DNA from: an uncultured Blautia sp.
Lineage (GTDB): Bacteria > Bacillota > Clostridia > Lachnospirales > Lachnospiraceae
Assembly: GCA_934373235.1 (NCBI GenBank)
Contig: CAKROW010000121.1
Span: forward strand, 1 to 5,014
DNA length: 5,014 bases
Direction: 5' to 3'
In this document: positions 1 to 4,198 of the stretch, in pieces
Position numbering within the stretch: the first letter of the stretch is position 1
Layout: every line of letters starts with the position of its first letter
Translations under genes and position numbers: made by a program
Notes under the pieces: generated by a model
Told to the model about the DNA's origin: nothing
The model's input: only the letters and a program-made list of their open reading frames with translations
Database searches by the model: none

Positions 1-37
1 TGGAGCTGACTGTTACTAATCGGGTGAGGGCTTGACC
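1..37 (+). rRNA. 23S ribosomal RNA, 3' end (partial)
   Basis: The first bases match the conserved 3' tail of bacterial 23S rRNA: a GAGCTGACTG...TACTAATCG segment followed by GAGGGCTTGACC. In intact 23S rRNA the closing CTTGACC pairs with a GGTCAAG-type sequence at the 5' end to form helix 1, so I place the mature end near position 37, with a few bases of uncertainty. The rest of the gene lies upstream of the window. No 5S rRNA follows within the visible transcript, so this operon either lacks a 5S gene or carries it upstream. Confidence 0.93.
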
Positions 38-122
38 AATAAGCCGAGGAAGCGGGCAGGATGTAACAGAAATGGGGTGGAACAAGCTTGCTTGTGGAGA
101 ACCATTTATGGTACAGACTGGA

Positions 123-165
123 CATTTGCGAAGCAAATGACACTGAGCAACGCAGTTGCGAAGTG
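123..165 (+). other. Two adjacent RNA hairpins in the rRNA trailer
   Basis: The first hairpin is a perfect 7-bp stem, CATTTGC / GCAAATG, with a GAA loop (123-139). One base later comes CACT-GA-GCAAC-gca-GTTGC-GA-AGTG (141-165). Its two stems are separated by a symmetrical GA opposite GA, the arrangement that forms tandem sheared G-A pairs in RNA. Neither hairpin has a U-tract, so they are not terminators. They may guide RNase processing of the rRNA precursor; this is inference. Confidence 0.55.
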
Positions 166-170
166 ACCCC

Positions 171-238
171 CGCTGGAGTAGCTGTTCAAACATGCAATGC
201 AGCGTAAGCTGCGAGCAGCAAAACAGCAAGAACCAGCG
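171..238 (+). other. Composite stem with AGUA/GAA internal loop and GUAA tetraloop
   Basis: The outer stem CGCTGG (171-176) pairs with CCAGCG (233-238). A second stem, GCTGTT (181-186), pairs with AACAGC (222-227). The internal loop between them reads AGTA on one side and AAGAA on the other, resembling the AGUA/GAA bulged-G (loop E or sarcin-ricin) motif. Inside sits GCAGC-GTAA-GCTGC (199-212), a stem capped by a GNRA-class tetraloop. Nested complementarity plus two known RNA motif types argues for a folded RNA rather than chance. The function is unknown. Confidence 0.5.
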
Positions 239-313
239 AATCGGTACGCAGGTTTCAATTGATTCAACAGATTAACATTGATCACACATGCATGCAGTTT
301 TCAAGCTACAACC

Positions 314-341
314 AAAACAGTCCACAGAGGGCTGTTTTTTT
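314..341 (+). terminator. Rho-independent terminator of the rRNA operon
   Basis: Arms AAAACAGTCC (314-323) and GGGCTGTTTT (329-338) form a 10-bp stem with one G-U pair and an ACAGA loop, followed by a T run (335-341). It is the first U-tailed hairpin after the 23S end, so it most likely ends the rRNA transcript. Confidence 0.88.
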
Positions 342-347
342 ATTTCA

Positions 348-377
348 AAGAAAAAACCTTCGTCAGGATTTTTTCTT
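348..377. terminator. Second, A/T-flanked hairpin, possible back-up or bidirectional terminator
   Basis: AAGAAAAAACCT (348-359) pairs with AGGATTTTTTCTT (365-377) around a TCGTC loop, with one bulged A at 368. The A-tract on the left and T-tract on the right would allow termination on either strand. Lying only 6 bases after the first terminator, it would insulate the sigma operon from heavy rRNA transcription. Confidence 0.6.
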
Positions 378-404
378 ATTTTTACTAAATCTTTTTCATA
401 TTTC

Positions 405-435
405 TGAAACCAATCCCTGTATTTTTTCATCTAAT
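405..435 (+). promoter_or_regulatory. Candidate ECF sigma-dependent promoter
   Basis: TGAAAC (405-410) is followed after 17 bases by CATCTAAT (428-435). The family pattern for Bacillus/Clostridium ECF sigma factors of the SigW/SigV type is TGAAAC, 16-17 bases, then CGTC or CGTA. Here the second base of the -10 element is A instead of G, so the match is good but not perfect. It sits about 65 bases upstream of the start of an ECF sigma gene, as expected for autoregulation. No convincing sigma-A promoter was seen here; TATAAC at 455-460 lacks a good -35. Confidence 0.45.
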
Positions 436-459
436 AAGTGTAAAACAAAAAAAGTATAA

Positions 460-471
460 CATTCGCGAATG
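460..471. repeat. Perfect 12-bp palindrome CATTCGCGAATG in sigma operon leader
   Basis: The sequence is identical to its own reverse complement. It lies immediately after a TATAAC at 455-460 and 12 bases before the AAGGAGG ribosome binding site. It could be a protein-binding operator. It is unlikely to be a good RNA hairpin because the perfect dyad leaves no loop. Confidence 0.5.
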
Positions 472-483
472 AACACAGAGAAC

Positions 484-490
484 AAGGAGG
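484..490 (+). promoter_or_regulatory. Ribosome binding site deciding a TTG start
   Basis: AAGGAGG is a near-perfect Shine-Dalgarno sequence 8 bases upstream of TTG at 499. The in-frame codon directly before that TTG is a TAG stop (496-498), and no ATG follows in frame until residue 20, inside the conserved sigma region 2. TTG at 499 is therefore the start. Confidence 0.85.
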
Positions 491-498
491 ATCAATAG

Positions 499-1074
499 TT
501 GATACATTTGGTAAAACGTTCTATCAAAGGAGATGCAGATGCATTTCTGGAACTGATGGAAATGCATTCTCTGTCAATGTACAAGGTAGCAAGAGGAATC
601 CTGGACAATGATGAGGATGCATCCGATGCCATACAGGACACCATACTTATCTGTTATGAGAAAATACACACTTTGAAAAATCCCAAGTATTTCAAAACCT
701 GGATGATACGGATTCTGATCAATGAGTGTAATAAGATCCACAGACACTACAGTAATTTCAGCAGAACAGAGGAACTTCCTGAAATACCAGGACAGGATAT
801 GTTCATAGCAGAATTTGAGTTTAAAGAAATGCTGGGCAGACTGGACGAAACCTACCGGATTATTGTGCTTCTTTATTATGTGGAAGGATTTTCCGTTGCG
901 GACATTGCCTCCATATTAAATATGAATCAGAATACAGTAAAGACCCGACTGGCAAGGGCAAGAATCAGGTTAAAAGAAGAATATGCACCATCGGATGAGC
1001 ACTGTATCAAATCGGACACATCAAAAATAACAGCCGGAAAACAGACTGTAACAGCAGATGTAAGAAAGGGATGA
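499..1074 (+). CDS. ECF-type RNA polymerase sigma factor (sigma-70 family)
   Basis: This 191-residue protein should direct RNA polymerase to a small regulon, probably in response to an envelope signal. Sigma region 2 spans about residues 10-82, with the DASDAIQDT core (40-48) and the YFKTWMIRILINEC stretch (64-77) typical of -10 recognition and core binding. Region 4 spans about 108-161: the helix-turn-helix FSVADIASILNMNQNTVKTRLARAR lies at 131-155. Regions 1 and 3 are absent, as usual for the ECF class. The last 30 residues form a charged tail beyond region 4. The start is TTG, fixed by an AAGGAGG site and an abutting upstream stop. It is followed after 7 bases by a DUF4179 membrane protein, the usual genetic partner, so co-transcription and control by that partner are likely. 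A TGAAAC...CATCTAAT element upstream suggests autoregulation. The family call is very secure; the regulon and inducing signal cannot be read from the sequence. Confidence 0.95.
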   Translation: MIHLVKRSIKGDADAFLELMEMHSLSMYKVARGILDNDEDASDAIQDTILICYEKIHTLKNPKYFKTWMIRILINECNKIHRHYSNFSRTEELPEIPGQDMFIAEFEFKEMLGRLDETYRIIVLLYYVEGFSVADIASILNMNQNTVKTRLARARIRLKEEYAPSDEHCIKSDTSKITAGKQTVTADVRKG

Positions 1075-1081
1075 ACGGATT

Positions 1082-2677
1082 ATGGCAAAAAGATTGGAAT
1101 TTCATAAAGATAACGAGAACAGAAAGCTCCAGGAGATCATGCAGGCAGATTTTCCATTACCCGAACAGGCAGAAAAGGCAAAAAATGAAGCTTTTGCAAA
1201 AATCAGAAAAATGGCAGATACCGGTCAGATAACTCAAAAAGAAGCACACAGAAAAAAGGCAGGAAGGCTTCGGACTATATACAAAACAGCAATTGGCATG
1301 ACTGCGGCAGCCGGAATTTTTTCCGCAGTATGCATTACAAACCCGACTTTTGCAGAAAATATCCCTCTGGTTGGAAATGTATTTGAGCGTATAGGAGATT
1401 CATTGGGATTTTCCGGAGACTTTAGCGAATATGCAGAACCTGTAGATAAAGAAGCCACAGATACAGAAGAAAAAAACGGTGAAATAAAAGATACGGAAGA
1501 TACCAGATGGAGCCAGACATATAATGGAACCACTGTTACAGTTTCGGAAGTATACTGCAATGATGCTGCCTTATATCTGTCACTTGTCATTTCTATGGAG
1601 GATAAGATTCCTGATACTATGACAACCCAGGATGGAACTCCATATATCAGACTGGATCATGGACTTGTAAGAATAAACAGCAGCTTTAATGAAGGGGAAT
1701 TGATGGCAGAAGGACAACTGGATGGAAAACTTCTGGATGAGCATACTTTTGCAGGAGTACTTCGTATCAGTAAGGATGAACTGACTGTAGATCAGGTGGG
1801 AATAGAAAAGTTTGATAAAGCCTGGGAGGACTTCTGGAAAGAGAAGGGAATAGATGCCTGGAATTGTTCTTCAGAGGAGATGGCATTTGCCATTGGCCTG
1901 GATATGGAGGACTTAACAGACCAGAAAACACAGGATGCAGTAATTGCCGCAGGAGGACCTGATGAAAAAGATTATGTGAAAGAAATTAAAATTCCGGATC
2001 AGTTTACACTGGATATAAGTATTTCCCAGATTGTGGGAGAACTTCCGGAGGAGGAAATCAGTACACCGGAGATGCCTCAGGAGCTTAAGGATGAATATAC
2101 ACAGGCTATGGCAGAACAGGGACTGGATGAAAGCAATTATGAAAATTTTACAGAAGAACAGAAAGAAACTGAACACAGGCTTTATACGGAAATGTGGAAT
2201 AAGTATCAGGAACTTTATCCGGAAACTTCAGAATATCCAAACAAATACGAGAACTGGTGGGTGGATGGAGACTGGAAGTTTACCATTCCTGTAGATAAAA
2301 ATGATGCACATACGGAGACAAAGGAAATCCAGGTGGCAGATGAGGAAGGCAACGGAATCGTTTCTGTCACAAAAACACCATTTGAGATTACCTTAAATGA
2401 AAGTGGAGATACACAAAACTGCGTTCCGGTTGTACTGGATGCAGAAGGGAATCTTTTGGAAGGAGGAAAATTTGGAAACCCTATGACTACAGTGGCTATT
2501 TCGGGTAAAGATGTTTCCACGGTTTACATTTATCTCTGTGACTATGATGAATATATGGATGAGCTGAAAGGTTACTACTGGTCAGAGGATTATAAAGAGA
2601 AAGCCAAAACCAAAACATTTAAACAGTTACTGGATGAACGGGCAATAGCCAGTGCACAGGTACAGTTTAGCAGTTAA
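1082..2677 (+). CDS. DUF4179-type membrane anti-sigma factor
   Basis: This 531-residue protein has a charged cytoplasmic N-terminus (about 1-63), one membrane segment (about 66-86) and a large acidic extracytoplasmic part. The junction after the membrane segment, TNPTFAENIPLVGNVFERIG (87-106), is the hallmark of DUF4179 proteins encoded beside ECF sigma factors. The N-terminal part has no Cys and so no HxxxCxxC zinc anti-sigma motif, meaning sigma binding would use another mode. The ectodomain has beta-rich stretches (about 148-235 and 395-485), the latter perhaps DUF5643-like, interrupted by two helical, Glu/Asp-rich insertions (about 240-302 and 328-390). Start ATG 1082 is preceded by AAAGGG (1065-1070), and only 7 bases separate it from the sigma stop codon, indicating translational coupling. 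Inferred role: hold the sigma factor at the membrane and release it upon an external signal. The anti-sigma activity is inferred from gene order and family, not shown directly. Confidence 0.88.
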   Translation: MAKRLEFHKDNENRKLQEIMQADFPLPEQAEKAKNEAFAKIRKMADTGQITQKEAHRKKAGRLRTIYKTAIGMTAAAGIFSAVCITNPTFAENIPLVGNVFERIGDSLGFSGDFSEYAEPVDKEATDTEEKNGEIKDTEDTRWSQTYNGTTVTVSEVYCNDAALYLSLVISMEDKIPDTMTTQDGTPYIRLDHGLVRINSSFNEGELMAEGQLDGKLLDEHTFAGVLRISKDELTVDQVGIEKFDKAWEDFWKEKGIDAWNCSSEEMAFAIGLDMEDLTDQKTQDAVIAAGGPDEKDYVKEIKIPDQFTLDISISQIVGELPEEEISTPEMPQELKDEYTQAMAEQGLDESNYENFTEEQKETEHRLYTEMWNKYQELYPETSEYPNKYENWWVDGDWKFTIPVDKNDAHTETKEIQVADEEGNGIVSVTKTPFEITLNESGDTQNCVPVVLDAEGNLLEGGKFGNPMTTVAISGKDVSTVYIYLCDYDEYMDELKGYYWSEDYKEKAKTKTFKQLLDERAIASAQVQFSS

Positions 2678-2768
2678 ATGGACATTCACAGATAGTTTTT
2701 GTTACGTGTTTATAATTTAATTTATGAGTTTTAAAAACTGTCCCCTTAAAAAATATAAAAACTGACCA

Positions 2769-2797
2769 TTGTAATAAAGCCACATATAAAGTAATAT
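2769..2797 (+). promoter_or_regulatory. Candidate sigma-A promoter for the S-component gene
   Basis: TTGTAA (2769-2774) and TAATAT (2792-2797) are separated by exactly 17 bases and resemble TTGACA/TATAAT with 4 of 6 matches each. Transcription would start near 2804, inside the TAACAC-CC-GTGTTA dyad, giving a leader of about 70 bases. The AT-rich context makes chance matches likely, so confidence is modest. Confidence 0.35.
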
Positions 2798-2813
2798 AAC
2801 ACCCGTGTTATTA

Positions 2814-2844
2814 CAATTACACTTTAAACCAATTACACATTAAA
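2814..2844. repeat. Tandem direct repeat, two 15-base copies with 16-base period
   Basis: CAATTACACTTTAAA (2814-2828) and CAATTACACATTAAA (2830-2844) differ at one base and are offset by 16 bases. They lie between the candidate promoter and the ribosome binding site of the S-component gene. They may be part of a multi-site operator or a local duplication. Confidence 0.6.
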
Positions 2845-2860
2845 GTAATAACAAAAACGA

Positions 2861-2867
2861 GAGGGGA
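2861..2867 (+). promoter_or_regulatory. Ribosome binding site of the S-component gene, maskable by an upstream sequence
   Basis: GAGGGGA lies 7 bases before ATG 2875. GAGGGGACA (2861-2869) is complementary to TGTCCCCTT (2739-2747): eight Watson-Crick pairs plus one G-U. A transcript that begins upstream of 2739 could hide this site; one starting near 2804 could not. Confidence 0.5.
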
Positions 2868-2874
2868 CATTATT

Positions 2875-3489
2875 ATGAACACACAGAACAACACAGTAGT
2901 TAAACTTGCACAGACCGCTTTATTAGCTGCATTGTGCTATGTATCCTTTACATTCCTGCAGATCAAGATTCCGGTACCGGGTGGGGATGCAACATCCATT
3001 CATATCGGAAACGCATTCTGCGTGCTGGCAGCACTGCTTCTGGGCGGTGTATACGGAGGTCTTTCCGGAGCAATTGGAATGGGAATCGCAGACATTATGG
3101 ATCCTGTCTACATCACAGGAGCACCGAAAACTTTTGTACTGAAATTCTGTATCGGTCTGATCGTAGGTCTTGTAGCACACAAAGTCGCAAAGATCAACGA
3201 AAGCACAGATAAGAAATATGTATTTAAGTGGAGCGTGATCGCATCCATCGCAGGACTGGCATTTAACGTAGTTGCAGATCCAATCGTAGGATATTTTTAC
3301 AAACAGTACATCCTGGGACAGCCTCAGGAGCTTGCACAGGCACTTGCAAAAATGAGTGCGGCAGCAACCTTCATCAATGCAGTTGTATCTGTGATCCTGG
3401 TAGCGATCATCTACAACGCAGTACGTCCGGTACTGATCAAGAGCCATCTGCTTGTTATCGGTAATAATAAAAAAGAACAGGCAGCATAA
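2875..3489 (+). CDS. ECF transporter S component (substrate-binding membrane subunit)
   Basis: This 204-residue, highly hydrophobic protein has about six membrane segments (roughly 10-28, 43-60, 62-77, 86-105, 119-140, 160-184). It resembles the PF07155/DUF1393 ECF-type transporter S proteins: an N-terminal LAQTALLAALCYVSF helix, the GNAFCVLAALLLGGVYGG segment (45-62) and the AIGMGIADIM turn (66-75). S components bind one micronutrient in the membrane and dock onto a shared EcfA/A'/T energising module. No such module is in the window, fitting the group II arrangement. The substrate cannot be assigned: the family includes riboflavin and other vitamin or precursor transporters, and no riboswitch core is visible upstream. 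ATG 2875 follows a GAGGGGA site and no earlier start is plausible. Its own candidate promoter and a strong terminator at 3503 suggest a single-gene transcript. The long antisense frame over it is a codon-bias shadow. Confidence 0.88.
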   Translation: MNTQNNTVVKLAQTALLAALCYVSFTFLQIKIPVPGGDATSIHIGNAFCVLAALLLGGVYGGLSGAIGMGIADIMDPVYITGAPKTFVLKFCIGLIVGLVAHKVAKINESTDKKYVFKWSVIASIAGLAFNVVADPIVGYFYKQYILGQPQELAQALAKMSAAATFINAVVSVILVAIIYNAVRPVLIKSHLLVIGNNKKEQAA

Positions 3490-3502
3490 GAAAATATAAC
3501 AG

Positions 3503-3541
3503 ACAGCGAAATGGAAATCAGAAAGTCATTTCGCTGTTTTT
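3503..3541 (+). terminator. Rho-independent terminator after the S-component gene
   Basis: ACAGCGAAATG (3503-3513) and CATTTCGCTGT (3527-3537) form a perfect 11-bp stem with a 13-base loop, followed by five Ts (3537-3541). It begins 13 bases after the stop codon. Confidence 0.92.
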
Positions 3542-3589
3542 CATTTCAAATAAAATTGCTCCGTAATGTTCAAAAGAAAGATTTTTGTG

Positions 3590-3619
3590 CAGACTGAAAG
3601 AAGATCAGTCTGTTTTTTT
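3590..3619 (+). terminator. Second rho-independent terminator upstream of the marR operon
   Basis: CAGACTGA (3590-3597) and TCAGTCTG (3605-3612) form a perfect 8-bp stem around AAGAAGA, followed by seven Ts (3613-3619). The 48 bases between this hairpin and the previous terminator hold no gene I can see. It may be a back-up terminator, or end an unseen short transcript. Confidence 0.8.
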
Positions 3620-3651
3620 GTACAAAATTCCAATATACCTGGAAAAATATA

Positions 3652-3680
3652 TTGACATACAGCAATAAAATAGTTATAAT
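3652..3680 (+). promoter_or_regulatory. Sigma-A promoter of the marR operon
   Basis: TTGACA (3652-3657), a 17-base spacer and TATAAT (3675-3680) match both consensus hexamers perfectly. Transcription should start near 3687, leaving a leader of about 44 bases. Such a strong promoter is expected to need repression, and its -10 lies inside a long inverted repeat. Confidence 0.93.
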
Positions 3681-3704
3681 TCAAAACGTTTGAATTATAA
3701 CTAT
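3670..3704. promoter_or_regulatory. Long inverted repeat, probable MarR operator
   Basis: ATAGTTATAATTCAAA (3670-3685) is the exact reverse complement of TTTGAATTATAACTAT (3689-3704); only ACG separates the 16-bp arms. It covers the -10 hexamer and the predicted start point, so a bound dimer would block RNA polymerase. The start falls at the dyad centre, so the RNA holds only half the repeat and no hairpin can form, favouring a DNA operator over an RNA structure. MarR dimers bind this kind of AT-rich dyad, and the gene downstream encodes one. Confidence 0.88.
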
Positions 3705-3730
3705 AATACGGATAGAGGGAGAGATAGTAA

Positions 3731-4198
3731 ATGAAGGATTCCTTTCATTATCTGTCCATGGCCAATCATACAATGATCCAGAAGCATCTTATGGAACAGT
3801 TAAAAGACACCGGTCTTACTCTGGGACAGCCCAAGGTACTGGATTATCTGAAGGACCATGACGGTGCCAGTCAGAAGGAAATCGCAGCAGGATGTCTCAT
3901 AGAGGCAGGTTCTCTGACTTCCATATTGAACCGTATGGAGGAAAAGGGACTGATAGAGCGAAAAATGCTCAACGGAAACCGGCGTACATTTCATATTTTT
4001 ATGACAGAATCCGGGAAGAAAAACCAGAAGCTTGTAGAAAAAAACTTTGAAAAAATTGAAGAAAAGGCATTGAGCAGTATTACAGAATCAGAACAGAAGA
4101 TTTTCATGGAAACACTCCGCAAAATTTACGAAAATCTTGGCGGAAGTCCCAAAAACTCGAATATGAAAGAACACAAAGGGGGAGACATTAATGGATAA
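3731..4198 (+). CDS. MarR family transcriptional repressor
   Basis: This 155-residue protein has the usual MarR length and layout: N-terminal dimer helix (about 5-28), helices leading to the winged helix-turn-helix (about 32-95), and long C-terminal dimerisation helices (97-137). The recognition helix is about SLTSILNRMEEKGLI (61-75). The wing, with NGNRR (81-85) and the closing MTESG (91-95), stands where the family has DxRxxR...LT.G. One Cys (55) lies just before the recognition helix; a redox role cannot be claimed from that alone. AGAGGGAG (3714-3721) precedes ATG 3731. A 16+16 inverted repeat over its own promoter indicates autorepression. The stop codon overlaps the next gene by 8 bases, so both are co-transcribed and probably translationally coupled. 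The inducing ligand is unknown. The last 17 residues are polar and not part of the conserved fold. Confidence 0.94.
   Translation: MKDSFHYLSMANHTMIQKHLMEQLKDTGLTLGQPKVLDYLKDHDGASQKEIAAGCLIEAGSLTSILNRMEEKGLIERKMLNGNRRTFHIFMTESGKKNQKLVEKNFEKIEEKALSSITESEQKIFMETLRKIYENLGGSPKNSNMKEHKGGDING

Larger units (their letters stand above)
38..313 (+). other. Structured non-coding rRNA operon trailer, no 5S or tRNA
   Basis: This stretch lies between the 23S end and the operon terminator and holds no credible gene. It is rich in short hairpins: ACAAGC/GCTTGT (82-95), ACCAT/ATGGT (101-112), CATTTGC-gaa-GCAAATG (123-139), a stem with symmetrical GA/GA mismatches (141-165) and a longer branched element (171-238). 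I looked for 5S rRNA signatures (the CCCGTTCCCAT...GAACACGG core) and for a tRNA T-loop with an acceptor stem, and saw neither. It could be processing structure for the 23S 3' end, or an unrecognised stable RNA; the sequence alone does not decide. Confidence 0.6.
2768..2853. repeat. Set of interleaved inverted GTAATAA / TTATTAC repeats, possible operator
   Basis: The central arm around TTATTAC (2808-2814) can pair with three partners. ATTGTAATAA (2768-2777) is a 10-bp inverted match to 2808-2817. GTAA+TAACAC (2791-2794 and 2797-2802) pairs with GTGTTATTAC (2805-2814), leaving a 2-base bulge. GTAATAACA (2845-2853) is a 9-bp inverted match to 2806-2814. The core TAACAC-CC-GTGTTA (2797-2810) is a perfect 6+6 dyad at the predicted transcription start. 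This looks like binding sites for a repressor, or alternatively mutually exclusive RNA folds. The regulator is unknown. Confidence 0.5.
2678..2874. other. AT-rich regulatory intergenic region upstream of the S-component gene
   Basis: There is no gene here and no clear terminator for the sigma operon, so some read-through into the next gene is possible. The region holds TATAAT at 2711-2716 without a good -35, the AGTTTT-a-AAAACT dyad (2727-2739), and repeated GTAATAA/TTATTAC motifs between 2768 and 2853. I checked by eye for TPP, FMN, cobalamin and preQ1 riboswitch cores and recognised none. Confidence 0.6.

Noticed and set aside
38..313. 5S rRNA or tRNA gene after 23S
   Set aside because: The conserved 5S core and tRNA features (T-loop GGTTCGAATCC-type, acceptor stem, CCA) were looked for and not found.
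259..459. 66-codon open frame after the rRNA trailer
   Set aside because: It runs through two terminator hairpins and the sigma promoter, has no ribosome binding site, begins at a non-ATG codon, and its product is Phe/Asn-rich low-complexity sequence typical of AT-rich non-coding DNA.
1234..1590. 118-codon antisense frame and other shorter frames inside the anti-sigma gene
   Set aside because: They fully overlap the 531-residue DUF4179 gene with its clear membrane segment and family signature, and show no independent coding evidence.
2814..2844. CRISPR-like or mobile-element repeat
   Set aside because: There are only two 15-base copies with a single-base gap, no spacers, no cas genes and no transposase; nothing else in the window indicates a CRISPR array or insertion sequence.
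2678..2874. Known vitamin riboswitch upstream of the S-component gene
   Set aside because: No TPP, FMN, cobalamin or preQ1 conserved core could be recognised, and the region is dominated by AT-rich repeats; only a covariance search could exclude a divergent one.
2923..3447. 174-codon antisense frame over the S-component gene
   Set aside because: It is Cys-rich with no family resemblance and fully overlaps a well-supported membrane protein gene; it looks like a by-product of that gene's codon bias.
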